In this document: piece by piece, positions 33,601 to 41,802 of the stretch | Numbering within the stretch: position 1 is the stretch's first letter | Layout: every line of letters starts with the position of its first letter | Assembly (NCBI RefSeq): GCF_900167525.1 | Contig: NZ_FUZQ01000004.1 | Coordinates: 182,747-246,746 of the forward strand | Source: Krasilnikoviella flava | GTDB taxonomy: Bacteria > Actinomycetota > Actinomycetes > Actinomycetales > Cellulomonadaceae | DNA: 64,000 nucleotides | Direction: 5' to 3' | Position numbers and translations under genes: made by a program | Notes under the pieces: model-generated | Seen by the model: the letters and a program-made list of their open reading frames with translations, nothing else | Told to the model about the DNA's origin: nothing | Databases searched by the model: none

Positions 33601-33627
33601 CCGGGCGGGCGGCGCGTGACGACCGCC

Positions 33628-33633
33628 TACAGT
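33628..33633 (+). promoter_or_regulatory. Leaderless-type -10 (TACAGT) for thiL
   Basis: TACAGT, 7 nt before GTG 33641 with a C-rich spacer and no SD. Confidence 0.55.
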
Positions 33634-33640
33634 CGTCCCC

Positions 33641-34666
33641 GTGACCGACGCCACCCGCCCCCTCGTACGGCACCTGACCGAGGAGGAGCTGCTCGCCCGG
33701 ATCTTCCCGCTGTTGCCCATGGGGCCGGCGACCCTGCTGGGGCCCGGCGACGACGCGGCCGTGGTCGCGGCGCCCGACGGACGGTTCGTCGTCACGACCG
33801 ACGTGCTGGTCGAGGACCGCCACTTCCGCCGCCGCTGGTCGGCCGGCGACGACGTCGGCGCGCGGGCGGCGACGGCGAACCTCGCGGACGTCGCGGCCAT
33901 GGGCGCACGCCCGACCTCCCTGGTCGTGTCGCTCGTGGTGCCGGGGGACCTGCCGGTCGACTGGGTGACCGGCCTGGCCCGCGGGCTGGCCGACGTCTGC
34001 GGCCCGGTCGGCGCGGGCGTCGTGGGCGGCGACCTGTCGGGCGGGGACGCCGTCGTCGTGGCGGTCACCGCGCACGGCGACCTGGAGGGACGCGAGCCCG
34101 TGACACGGTCCGGCGCACGACCGGGCGACGTGCTCGCGTACGCGGGACACCGCGGGCTGTCGGCGGCGGGCCTGGCGCTGCTCGACGCGGGCCTCGTCGG
34201 GCCCGAGGACGCCACCAGCGCCGATCCCGGTGCCGACGATGTCAGCGGCGGGGTGGGTGCTTGCGTCGCCGGCTACCTCCGGCCCGAGGCCCCGCTGGCT
34301 GCCGGCCCGGAGGCGGCGCGAAGCGGGACCACCGCGATGCTCGACGTCTCGGACGGGCTGCTGCGCGACGCCGGCCGGCTCGCCCGGGCGAGCGGCGTCG
34401 GCGTGGACATCGAGCGGGACGCGCTCGCGGGCGACGTCGACCGGTTGCTGCCCGCGGCGCGGGCGCTGGGCGTGGGGCGCGAGGCCGCGCTGGCGTGGGC
34501 GCTCACCGGGGGAGAGGACCACGGCCTGCTCGCCGCGTTCCCGTCCGACGTCGTGCTGCCGGAGGGATTCAGGCGGGTGGGGCGCGTGCTGCCCGGTCCC
34601 GCCGGCGTCACCGTCGACGGCCAGGAACCCGCCGTGCGCGGCGGGTGGGACCACTTCGCTGGTTGA
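33641..34666 (+). CDS. thiL: Thiamine-monophosphate kinase
   Basis: 341 residues. AIRS/PurM-like fold: LLGPGDDAAVVAAPDGRFVVTTDVLVEDRHF holds the metal-binding Asp residues, ANLADVAAMGARPTSLVVSL the dimer interface, VGGDLSGGDAVVVAVTAHGD the nucleotide loop, and AMLDVSDGLLRDAGRLA plus ALTGGEDHGLLAAF the C-terminal half. It phosphorylates thiamine monophosphate to the diphosphate cofactor. The usual Tyr-Glu of EDYEL is His-Gly here (EDHGL), a common actinobacterial variant. Its stop codon lies inside a GGTTGAGCCCGTCGACACCC element. Confidence 0.94.
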   Translation: MTDATRPLVRHLTEEELLARIFPLLPMGPATLLGPGDDAAVVAAPDGRFVVTTDVLVEDRHFRRRWSAGDDVGARAATANLADVAAMGARPTSLVVSLVVPGDLPVDWVTGLARGLADVCGPVGAGVVGGDLSGGDAVVVAVTAHGDLEGREPVTRSGARPGDVLAYAGHRGLSAAGLALLDAGLVGPEDATSADPGADDVSGGVGACVAGYLRPEAPLAAGPEAARSGTTAMLDVSDGLLRDAGRLARASGVGVDIERDALAGDVDRLLPAARALGVGREAALAWALTGGEDHGLLAAFPSDVVLPEGFRRVGRVLPGPAGVTVDGQEPAVRGGWDHFAG

Positions 34667-34728
34667 GCCCGTCGACACCCGGGGCGGGTCTCGAGAGCCT
34701 CGCCGGCCGGAGTTCGAGCGCGGAGCGG

Positions 34729-35247
34729 TCAGCCGCGGCGGTAGCGCACCTCGGTGACGGGCGTGTCGCCGATGTCGTCCATGCGCTCGACGCCGTCGGC
34801 CTGGAAGCCGTGCCGGCGGTAGAAGTGCCGGGCGCGCTCGTTCTCGGAGAGCACCCACAACGACATCGGCACCCCGTCGGGGACGTCGGCCAGGACGGTG
34901 CGCATGAGGTCGCGGGCCACGCCGCGGCCCCAGGACTCGGGGTCGAGGTAGATCGCGTAGAGCTCGAGGTCGCCGTCCTCGGCGTCCTCGTCGCGCGACG
35001 GGCCGTAGCTCGCGAAGCCCAGGAGGCGGCCGTCGCCCTCGGCGACGAGCGTGGTGCGGGTGCCCTCGTCGAGGATCTGCTGCCACTGCGCGGCGCGCTC
35101 GGTCGCGTCGAGGGAGTCGAGGTACTCGGCCGGCAGCACGCTGGCGTAGGCGCCCTTCCACGAGGTGAGGTGCACCTGAGCGATCCGGCCGGCGTCGGTC
35201 ACCGCGGCGGGCCGGATCTCCACGTCGCTGTCGGTCTGCACGATCAT
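34729..35247 (-). CDS. GNAT-family N-acetyltransferase
   Basis: 172 residues from ATG 35247; a CACTCT hexamer lies 6 nt upstream and there is no SD. GNAT motif A is LYAIYLDPESWGRGVARDLMRTVL (acetyl-CoA pyrophosphate loop R-G-V-A), preceded by strand 4 LGFASYGPSRDEDAEDGDLE and followed by motif B SLWVLSENERARHFYRRHGFQ. Residues 1-60 carry the acceptor-side helices. Acceptor unknown. Confidence 0.9.
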   Translation of the reverse strand: MIVQTDSDVEIRPAAVTDAGRIAQVHLTSWKGAYASVLPAEYLDSLDATERAAQWQQILDEGTRTTLVAEGDGRLLGFASYGPSRDEDAEDGDLELYAIYLDPESWGRGVARDLMRTVLADVPDGVPMSLWVLSENERARHFYRRHGFQADGVERMDDIGDTPVTEVRYRRG

Positions 35248-35370
35248 CTGCTCAGAGTGCCACGGCGGCACCGGGTCGGCCAAGGCGGTTTGGTGAATCC
35301 TTCACGAATTCTTTGCCGGTGGCCGCAGGCGATCGGTGCACGCGGCACGCGTCGCTCGCGGGGACGACAA

Positions 35371-35401
35371 GACGCCCGCCGGGAAGATCCCGACGGGCGT
35401 C
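35371..35401 (-). terminator. rpmB terminator hairpin
   Basis: GACGCCCGCCGGG (35371-35383) and CCCGACGGGCGTC (35389-35401) form a 13-bp stem with one mismatch around a 5-nt loop. On the minus strand it is 43 bp past the rpmB stop and is followed by TTGTCGTCC, a weak U-tract. Confidence 0.75.
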
Positions 35402-35444
35402 CTGCGAAAGGCGTCGATGCGCCGGGCGAGCCCGGCGCGCAGGC

Positions 35445-35636
35445 TCAGGCCTGGCGCGTGACCTTGCCCGCCTTGAGGCAGGAGGTGCAGACGTTGACAC
35501 GCTTGGGGGTGCCCGCGACCACGGCACGGACGCGCTGGATGTTGGGGTTCCAGCGGCGCTTCGTGCGGATGTGGGAGTGCGAGATGCTGTGCCCGAAGCC
35601 CGGGCCCTTGCCGCAGACGTCGCAGTTGGCAGCCAC
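35445..35636 (-). CDS. rpmB: 50S ribosomal protein L28
   Basis: 63 residues; GTG start with AGGAG 5 nt upstream. ANCDVCGKGPGFGHSISHSH begins the conserved L28 N-terminus, and RTKRRWNPNIQRVR follows. Two Cys pairs (CDVC near the start and CTSC near the end) show this is the zinc-binding C+ form; many actinobacteria also carry a Cys-less paralog repressed by Zur. No Zur-like operator is evident upstream, consistent with this being the zinc-replete copy. Confidence 0.96.
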   Translation of the reverse strand: MAANCDVCGKGPGFGHSISHSHIRTKRRWNPNIQRVRAVVAGTPKRVNVCTSCLKAGKVTRQA

Positions 35637-35781
35637 GGTCTCTCCTGAATCGTCGTGACACGACCCGCGCCAGGGCAGCAGGGCGTGAAGCTTGGTGGTT
35701 GGGGGAGCCCGGAACCAACCGGGCAACCACACGAGGATAGCCGATCCCTGGGGTGCCCCTCAACGTGGGGTCCCTCACCGC

Positions 35782-35787
35782 TACCGT
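35782..35787 (+). promoter_or_regulatory. Leaderless-type -10 (TACCGT) for the DAK2-domain gene
   Basis: TACCGT, 6 nt before GTG 35794. It also supports this GTG over the longer frame that opens at 35692. Confidence 0.5.
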
Positions 35788-35793
35788 GGGGGC

Positions 35794-37494
35794 GTGCATC
35801 AGCCCGAGCTCCTCGACGCCGCCGTCGTCCGCGCCTGGGTGCGCACCGCCGCCCGGGCGCTCGCCACGGCCCGCGCCGAGATCGACCGCGTGAACGTCTT
35901 TCCCGTGGCCGACGGCGACACCGGCACCAACATGTACCTCACCGTCCGCGACGCCGAGGCTGCCGTCCACGCCGCTCCGCCGGGCGCGAGCGGTGCGCGG
36001 CTGCTGCGGCTGGCGGCGCGGGCCGCGCTGCTCGGCGCCCGCGGGAACTCCGGGGTCATCCTCAGCGAGTGGCTGCGCGGCCTCACGATCGCCGCGACGC
36101 GCGGCGACAGCCTCGCCATCGCGCTCGACGTCGCGGCGCGGACGGCGCGTCAGGCCGTCGCGCGCCCGGCGCCCGGCACCATCCTCACGGCGGCCGAGTC
36201 CGCGGCGGCCGCCGCCCGGCACGTCGAGGCGGGCGGGATGGTCGGGCCGCCCGGCGCGCCCGCCCGGCTGACCACGATCGACGCGGCCCGCCGCGGCGCG
36301 CGGGAGGCCGCGCTGCGCAGCATGGGTGCCCTGGCGCCGCTGCGCACCGCGGGCGTGCTCGACGCCGGCGCGTGCGGGCTGGTGCTCGTGCTCGACTCCC
36401 TGGCCGCGGCGCAGCGGGCCGCTGCACAGGGCGTGTCGGAGGCGGACGGCAGCATCGCCCCCGTGCTGCTGGACATCGACCTGCACGGCCACGGGGAGCC
36501 GGCGTCCCCTACGCCGGGTGCCGACGGCGCGCGCCCGCACGAGGTCTACGACGCGCCGGGTGGCGACGCGGCGGACGACGTCGAGCTGATGTTCGTCCTG
36601 GAACGGTCGGCCACGGCGGTCGGGTTCCGCCCGGGCGCGGTGGCGGACGCGCTGCGCGCCGACCTGGACGACGTCGGCAGCTCCGTCGTCGTGGTGGGCG
36701 GCGGGGACGAGGGCGCCACCGGGCCCGACCCGGACGGCGCCGACCGGTCGCTGTGGCAGGCGCACGTGCACACCTCGGACCTCGACGCCGCGCTCGCCGT
36801 GGCGCGGCGGTGGGCCTCGCGCGGCGCGGTGTCGCGGGTGTCGGTGCGCCATCTCGCCGTCCCGCCCGACCGATGGGCCCTCGTCGTCACCACGGCGGCC
36901 CCGACGCTTGCCGCCGAGCTCGCGCGCGCGGGTGCCGTCGTGGTCCTGGACCTGGACGTCCACCCCACGGCGGACGATCTCGCGGCCGCGGCGCTCGGTG
37001 CCGGCGCGCCGCGCGTGCTCGTCCTCGCGCCCGAGCCGCTGCTGGCCGGGGCCGGCGACGTCGCCTCCGCCGCGCCCGCCGAGGGCCCGGACGAGGCGCC
37101 GGAGATCGTCCGCGTCGTCGCGCCGGGGGACGTGCACCTGGTCGCCGGGGCCTCCGCGCTGGCCGCGACGCTGGATGCCGAGGCGCAGGACGAGGAGGTC
37201 CCCGCGGCCGTCGGCGCGGTGGTCGCCGGCCTGCGGGTCGGCGCGGGCCCGGCGGTCACGGTCGGGGCGATCGTCAAGCGGCTGGTCGCGGGGTCCCCGA
37301 TCGCGATCGTCACCCTGCTGCCGGACGACGACGTGCCCGACGCCACCCTCGAGATGCTCGCCTCGCGGGCCGCCGCCGTCTCGGACGGCGCGGACGTGGT
37401 CGTCATGCGGACCGGGCGACCCGGCCACCACGTGGCGATCGGCGTCGAGCCGCTCGGGACGGACGTCGCGGGCACGACCGGGACGGCACCGTGA
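35794..37494 (+). CDS. DAK2/DhaL-domain kinase, fatty acid kinase (FakA)-like
   Basis: 566 residues. N-terminal DhaL domain (about 1-200): RVNVFPVADGDTGTNMYLT with metal-binding Asp40, Asp42 and ATP-contacting Asn46, ARGNSGVILSEWLRG, and DAGACGLVLVLDSL. The middle and C-terminal parts (about 260-560) include VELMFVLERSATAVGFRPG and the Gly/Asp-rich LDLDVHPTADDL region of FakA-type proteins. FakA phosphorylates fatty acids held by FakB (DegV) proteins; actinobacterial members next to recG are mostly uncharacterised. Its stop overlaps the recG GTG start, so the two are translationally coupled. Confidence 0.85.
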   Translation: MHQPELLDAAVVRAWVRTAARALATARAEIDRVNVFPVADGDTGTNMYLTVRDAEAAVHAAPPGASGARLLRLAARAALLGARGNSGVILSEWLRGLTIAATRGDSLAIALDVAARTARQAVARPAPGTILTAAESAAAAARHVEAGGMVGPPGAPARLTTIDAARRGAREAALRSMGALAPLRTAGVLDAGACGLVLVLDSLAAAQRAAAQGVSEADGSIAPVLLDIDLHGHGEPASPTPGADGARPHEVYDAPGGDAADDVELMFVLERSATAVGFRPGAVADALRADLDDVGSSVVVVGGGDEGATGPDPDGADRSLWQAHVHTSDLDAALAVARRWASRGAVSRVSVRHLAVPPDRWALVVTTAAPTLAAELARAGAVVVLDLDVHPTADDLAAAALGAGAPRVLVLAPEPLLAGAGDVASAAPAEGPDEAPEIVRVVAPGDVHLVAGASALAATLDAEAQDEEVPAAVGAVVAGLRVGAGPAVTVGAIVKRLVAGSPIAIVTLLPDDDVPDATLEMLASRAAAVSDGADVVVMRTGRPGHHVAIGVEPLGTDVAGTTGTAP

Positions 37495-39752
37495 CGGGGC
37501 GCGAGGGGGAGGCTCTCACCAAGGTGCTGGGGGCGCGCAGCGCGGGCCCGCTGGCCAAGCTGGGGCTGACGACGGTCGGGGACCTGCTGCGGCACTACCC
37601 GCGCCGGTACGGCGACCCCGGCACGCTCACGGACATGGACCGGCTCGCTCTCGGCGAGCACGTCACCGTGATGGCACGGGTGTCGCGCGCCACGGTGCGC
37701 ACGATGCGCTCGCGCGCGGGCGCCATGCTGCAGGCGGTCGTCACGGACGGGCGGCAGGAGCTGGCGCTGACGTTCTTCGCCAAGCGTGGCGGCGCGCTGC
37801 GCCCGCACGAGGAGAAGCTGCGGCCCGGGCGCGTCGGCCTGTTCACCGGGGTGGTCAGCGAGTACCGGGGCACCCGCCAGCTCACCCACCCCGACTACGT
37901 CCTCGTGGGCGTCGACGCCGACGACGCCGAGGCCGCCATGTTCGAGGCGAGCCGGCCCATCCCTATCTACCCGGCGTCGTCGTCGGTGCCGAGCTGGCGC
38001 ATCCAGCGCGCCGTGCGCACGGTGCTCGACCCCCTCACGGAGGCGGACGTCGAGGACCCGGTGCCGCCGGACGTCCGGGACCGGCACGGCCTGCCCGGCA
38101 GGCTCGACGCGCTGCGGGCGATCCACCAGCCCGTCGACCAGCGCTCGTGGCAGCAGGCCCGGGACCGCTTCCGCTTCGAGGAGGCCTTCGTGCTGCAGGT
38201 CGCGCTCGCGCAGCGCCGGGCGCACGCCGCCGAGCAGGAGGCGACCGCCCGCCCGCTGCGGCCGCAGGGCGAGGCGAGCCTGCTCGCCGACTTCGACGCT
38301 GGGCTGCCGTTCACGCTCACCGAGGGGCAGCGGTCGGTGGGCGAGGACCTGGCGCACGAGCTCGCGCAGGCACGCCCCATGCAGCGGCTGCTGCAGGGCG
38401 AGGTCGGCTCCGGCAAGACCGTGGTGGCGCTGCGCGCGATGCTGCAGGTGGTCGACGACGGCGGCCAGGCCGCGCTGCTCGCGCCCACGGAGGTGCTCGC
38501 GGCGCAGCACGCCCGCACGCTGCGCACCCTGCTCGGGCCGTTGGCCGAGGGCGGGCTGCTGGGAGGCGCCGCGCACGGCACCCGGGTCGCCCTGCTCACC
38601 GGCTCCCTCGGGGCCGCGGCCCGCAAGGAGGCGCTGCTGCAGGCGGCGGGCGGCGAGGCGGGGATCGTCGTGGGCACGCACGCCCTGCTGGGCGAGCAGG
38701 TGCAGTTCGCGGACCTTGGCCTGGTCGTGGTGGACGAGCAGCACCGGTTCGGCGTCGAGCAGCGGGACGCGCTGCGCGCCAAGGGGCGGGTGGCGCCGCA
38801 CGTGCTCGTCATGACGGCCACCCCCATCCCGCGCACCGTCGCGATGACGGTGTTCGGCGACCTCGAGACGTCGTCCCTCACCGAGGTGCCCGCGGGGCGG
38901 GCCGGGATCACGTCGCACGTCGTACCGGCCGGCAACCCCCGCTGGATGGAGCGCACCTGGACACGGGTGCGCGAGGAGGTGGACAAGGGGCACCGGGCCT
39001 ACGTCGTGTGCCCGCGCATCCACCCCGACGACGACCTCCCGGCCGGCGGCGGGGCGGCGGACCAGGACTTCGACGACGTCCCGGACCTGCTGGCGCTCGT
39101 CGACGGCGACGGCCCCGGGGCGGGGGGCGACCGCCCGCCGCTGCGGGCGGTGCTCGAGGTCGCGGACATGCTGCGCGAGACACCGGCGCTCGCCGGCCTC
39201 GACGTGGGCGTCCTGCACGGGCAGATGGCGCCCGCGGACAAGGAGTCCGCGATGGCCCGGTTCGCGTCCGGCGAGCTGCAGGTGCTCGTCTCCACGACCG
39301 TGATCGAGGTGGGCGTGGACGTCCCCGAGGCGACGGTGATGGTGGTCTTCGACGCCGACCGCTTCGGCCTGTCCCAGCTGCACCAGCTGCGCGGACGGGT
39401 CGGGCGCGGCGCCGCGGCGGGGCTGTGCCTCCTGGTGTCGACGGCGGAGCCGGGCACCCCCGCGGCGACCCGGGTCGAGGCGCTCGCGGAGACGACCGAC
39501 GGCTTCCGGCTCGCCACCCTCGACCTCGAGCTGCGCTCCGAGGGCGACGTGCTCGGAGCGGCCCAGTCCGGCCGGTCCAGCTCGCTGCGGCTGCTGCGCG
39601 TGGTGCAGGACGCCGACCTCATCGCCGACGCGCGCCGCGAGGCGTCCGCGGTGGTCGACGCGGACCTGGAGCTCGGCGACCACCCCGAGCTGCGCGCCGC
39701 GATCGAGGCGCAGCTGGACGACGAGCAGGAGGAGTTCCTCGAGCGGGCGTGA
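37491..39752 (+). CDS. recG: ATP-dependent DNA helicase RecG
   Basis: 753 residues; GTG start in a 4-bp overlap. The N-terminal wedge/OB domain (about 55-140) includes LTHPDYVLVG. Helicase motor: Walker A GEVGSGKT (303-310), DEQH box VVVDEQHRFG (413-420), motif III TATPIPRT (442-449), and the C-terminal motor with VSTTVIEVGVDVPEATVMVV and QLHQLRGRVGRG. Near the C-terminus LRSEGDVLGAAQSG is the TRG region. It reverses stalled forks and branch-migrates recombination junctions. An Ala/Gly-rich insertion near 510-540 (DDDLPAGGGAADQ) is a GC-rich lineage addition. Confidence 0.96.
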   Translation: MTGREGEALTKVLGARSAGPLAKLGLTTVGDLLRHYPRRYGDPGTLTDMDRLALGEHVTVMARVSRATVRTMRSRAGAMLQAVVTDGRQELALTFFAKRGGALRPHEEKLRPGRVGLFTGVVSEYRGTRQLTHPDYVLVGVDADDAEAAMFEASRPIPIYPASSSVPSWRIQRAVRTVLDPLTEADVEDPVPPDVRDRHGLPGRLDALRAIHQPVDQRSWQQARDRFRFEEAFVLQVALAQRRAHAAEQEATARPLRPQGEASLLADFDAGLPFTLTEGQRSVGEDLAHELAQARPMQRLLQGEVGSGKTVVALRAMLQVVDDGGQAALLAPTEVLAAQHARTLRTLLGPLAEGGLLGGAAHGTRVALLTGSLGAAARKEALLQAAGGEAGIVVGTHALLGEQVQFADLGLVVVDEQHRFGVEQRDALRAKGRVAPHVLVMTATPIPRTVAMTVFGDLETSSLTEVPAGRAGITSHVVPAGNPRWMERTWTRVREEVDKGHRAYVVCPRIHPDDDLPAGGGAADQDFDDVPDLLALVDGDGPGAGGDRPPLRAVLEVADMLRETPALAGLDVGVLHGQMAPADKESAMARFASGELQVLVSTTVIEVGVDVPEATVMVVFDADRFGLSQLHQLRGRVGRGAAAGLCLLVSTAEPGTPAATRVEALAETTDGFRLATLDLELRSEGDVLGAAQSGRSSSLRLLRVVQDADLIADARREASAVVDADLELGDHPELRAAIEAQLDDEQEEFLERA

Positions 39753-39789
39753 CCTCGATCGTGATCCCGGGCGGCACCGCCGGGTGACC

Positions 39790-39795
39790 TAGGCT
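39790..39795 (+). promoter_or_regulatory. Leaderless-type -10 (TAGGCT) for rsmD
   Basis: TAGGCT, 7 nt before ATG 39803; a GC-rich imperfect hairpin at 39768-39786 lies just before it and may end recG transcription. Confidence 0.5.
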
Positions 39796-39802
39796 CGGCG
39801 GC

Positions 39803-40432
39803 ATGACGAGGATCGTGGCCGGCCTGTTCGGCGGGCGCTCGCTGCAGGTGCCGCCGAAGGGCACGCGACCCACGAGCGACCGGGTGCGCGAGGCGATCTT
39901 TTCCCGCCTGGACCACCTCGACGTGCTGGACGGCGCCCGGGTGCTCGACCTCTACACCGGCTCCGGGGCGCTGGGCCTCGAGGCCGCCAGCCGCGGCGCC
40001 GCGCAGGTGGTGCTGGTGGACGCGAACCGGCGCGCCGCGGACGTCGCCCGCCGCAACGTCGCGACCCTGGGGCTGCAGGGCGAGGTGCGGGTCGTGGCCG
40101 ACGCCGCGGAGCGCTTCGTCGCGGGCGCGGCCCCGGCGGCCGGCACAGGAGGGGGCTCGGCGCGCGGCTTCGACGTCGTCTTCCTCGACCCGCCGTACGA
40201 CCTGGCCGAGGACGCGCTCGCGACGGTGCTCGCGCACCTCGCCGCGCCGGGCGTGCTGGCCGCCGGCGCCGTCGTCGTGGTGGAGCGGTCGACCCGCAGC
40301 CCGGAGCCCGCCTGGCCTGCCGGGCTGGCGGCGTTCGCCCGCAAGGACTACGGAGAGACGGCGGTGCACTACGCCGAGCCGGAGCCCGAGGACGAGGTGG
40401 CTCCTCAGCCGGCCGACCGCGGCGGGGCGTAG
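39803..40432 (+). CDS. rsmD: 16S rRNA (guanine(966)-N2)-methyltransferase
   Basis: 209 residues. RIVAGLFGGRSLQVPPKGTRPTSDRVREAIFSRL is the conserved RsmD N-terminus, VLDLYTGSGALGLEAASRGA the SAM-binding motif I, VLVDANRRAADVARRN motif II, and VVFLDPPYDLAED the catalytic DPPY motif. It methylates G966 of 16S rRNA in the assembled 30S subunit. It overlaps the convergent GNAT gene by 28 bp and precedes coaD, as in most bacteria. Confidence 0.95.
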   Translation: MTRIVAGLFGGRSLQVPPKGTRPTSDRVREAIFSRLDHLDVLDGARVLDLYTGSGALGLEAASRGAAQVVLVDANRRAADVARRNVATLGLQGEVRVVADAAERFVAGAAPAAGTGGGSARGFDVVFLDPPYDLAEDALATVLAHLAAPGVLAAGAVVVVERSTRSPEPAWPAGLAAFARKDYGETAVHYAEPEPEDEVAPQPADRGGA

Positions 40433-41169
40433 CGCTCCGCACCCTCGAGGGCGCCGACGGGCACCGTGGCGAGCGCCTCCGGGTCGGCGGGGTCGACCAG
40501 CGCGACCTGGTCGGTGGCAGTCGCCTGGAGCAGGCGCCGCGTCGCCGCGTCGTCGGCCACCGCGCCCTCGCACGCGACGAGGTGCTCGACGAGGAAGCGA
40601 CGGAGCGGTTCCGCGAGCACGGACGACGGGGGCCGATCGGCCTCCGCGTCGCCCACGGCGAGCGCCACGAGCAGCATCGCCGGGACGCGCGACGAGCCCG
40701 GGCCGCCCATCCCCGGCTGGAAGTAGGGGAGAGTCAGCACCCGCGCGCCGTGCCGGGCGTAGAAGCGCAGCCGGGCGGCCGGGTCGCCGTGCCGGGCGTG
40801 CGTCGCGTGGTGGGCAGGGTGCTCGACCTCGGCCAGCACGACCGCCGGCCGCAGCTCCGCGCGCCACGCCGCGACCGACAGGTCCAGGAGCCGGCCGCCG
40901 ACGCCGCCGCCTCGACCGCCCGGCGCGATGGCGAGGTAGTCGACCAGCAGCACCCGCGTGCCGGGCGACCAGGACGCGACGATCCCGGCGGTCACACGGT
41001 CGCCCTGCTCGACGCCGTACGCGGTCTGGACGCCGGAGCGACAGCCCGCGAGCAGGTCGTCGAGGGGCATCAGCTCCTCGGGCGGGAACGACGGGGCCAG
41101 CACGTCGCGCCACAGGGAGGCGAGCTGGGCGTCGGACGTCAGGGGCGTGACGTCGGGCTCGGCGGTCAT
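40405..41169 (-). CDS. GNAT-like N-acetyltransferase, two-domain
   Basis: 254 residues from ATG 41169; GGGGAG lies about 11 nt upstream. GNAT motif A is LLVDYLAIAPGGRGGGVGGRLLDLSVAAW, followed by VVLAEVEHPAHHATHARHGDPAARLRFYARHGARVL (motif B and an insertion rich in His). The C-terminal about 100 residues (from VGDAEADRPPSSVLAEPLRRFL) form an extra helical part not typical of small GNATs. Acceptor unknown. Inserted between rsmD and coaD on the opposite strand, so it interrupts the usual pair. Confidence 0.8.
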   Translation of the reverse strand: MTAEPDVTPLTSDAQLASLWRDVLAPSFPPEELMPLDDLLAGCRSGVQTAYGVEQGDRVTAGIVASWSPGTRVLLVDYLAIAPGGRGGGVGGRLLDLSVAAWRAELRPAVVLAEVEHPAHHATHARHGDPAARLRFYARHGARVLTLPYFQPGMGGPGSSRVPAMLLVALAVGDAEADRPPSSVLAEPLRRFLVEHLVACEGAVADDAATRRLLQATATDQVALVDPADPEALATVPVGALEGAERYAPPRSAG

Positions 41170-41273
41170 CCACCCATCGTCTCCCCGACCGTGCCCCACG
41201 GCACGCGCCGGCGGCCGACGTCGGGCCGGCGACGGGCCCGGCCGGGCTCCCCGGGATCGTGACGGCCCTGTAC

Positions 41274-41279
41274 TAGCGT
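41274..41279 (+). promoter_or_regulatory. Leaderless-type -10 (TAGCGT) for coaD
   Basis: TAGCGT, 6 nt before GTG 41286 with spacer GACCGG; transcription would continue into the coiled-coil gene 20 bp past coaD. Confidence 0.55.
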
Positions 41280-41285
41280 GACCGG

Positions 41286-41783
41286 GTGAGCATCGCCGTC
41301 TGCCCCGGGTCGTTCGACCCGATCACGCTCGGTCACCTCGACATCGTGCGGCGCACGCGCCGGATGTTCGACGTCGTGGTGGTCGGGGTCGCCCGCAACG
41401 CCTCCAAGAACGCGCTGCTGGGCCCCGAGGAGCGGGTGGACCTCGCCCGGGCCGCGCTCTCGGCCGACCCGGAGACCGCCGACGTGCGGGTCGAGGTGGT
41501 GCCCGGCCTGCTCGTGGACTTCTGCGAGGAGGTCGGGGCCGTGGCCGTGGTCAAGGGGCTGCGGGGCGGCGCGGACTTCGACGCCGAGCTGCCGATGGCC
41601 CTCATGAACCGGCACCTGACAGGCAGCTCGACCGGTATCGAGACGATCTTCGTGCCCGGTGAGCAGCGCTACGCGCATGTCGCGTCGTCGCTGGTCAAGG
41701 ACGTGGCCCGGTACGGCGGGCCGATCGACGACCTCGTGCCGCCCGGGGTCGCCGACGCCGTGCGCGCGGCGCTGGGCCGATGA
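41286..41783 (+). CDS. coaD: Phosphopantetheine adenylyltransferase
   Basis: 165 residues, the usual size. CPGSFDPITLGHLDIVRR holds the nucleotidyltransferase TxGH motif, AVVKGLRGGADFDAELPMALMN the pantetheine-binding region, and ISSS-type segment YAHVASSLVKDVARYGG the ATP-binding C-terminal motif. It converts 4'-phosphopantetheine and ATP to dephospho-CoA. Confidence 0.96.
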   Translation: MSIAVCPGSFDPITLGHLDIVRRTRRMFDVVVVGVARNASKNALLGPEERVDLARAALSADPETADVRVEVVPGLLVDFCEEVGAVAVVKGLRGGADFDAELPMALMNRHLTGSSTGIETIFVPGEQRYAHVASSLVKDVARYGGPIDDLVPPGVADAVRAALGR

Positions 41784-41802
41784 GCAGGATCGAGGAGCAC
41801 CG

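Noticed and set aside
35445-35636. Zur-controlled rpmB paralog.
   Set aside because: The protein keeps both Cys pairs and no Zur-like dyad is visible upstream, so it is the zinc-binding housekeeping form.
35655-37490. A recG start far upstream, inside the fakA-like gene.
   Set aside because: The upstream frame is Arg/Gly-rich and opposes the DAK2 frame; the GTG at 37491 gives the normal RecG N-terminus and a GTGA overlap.
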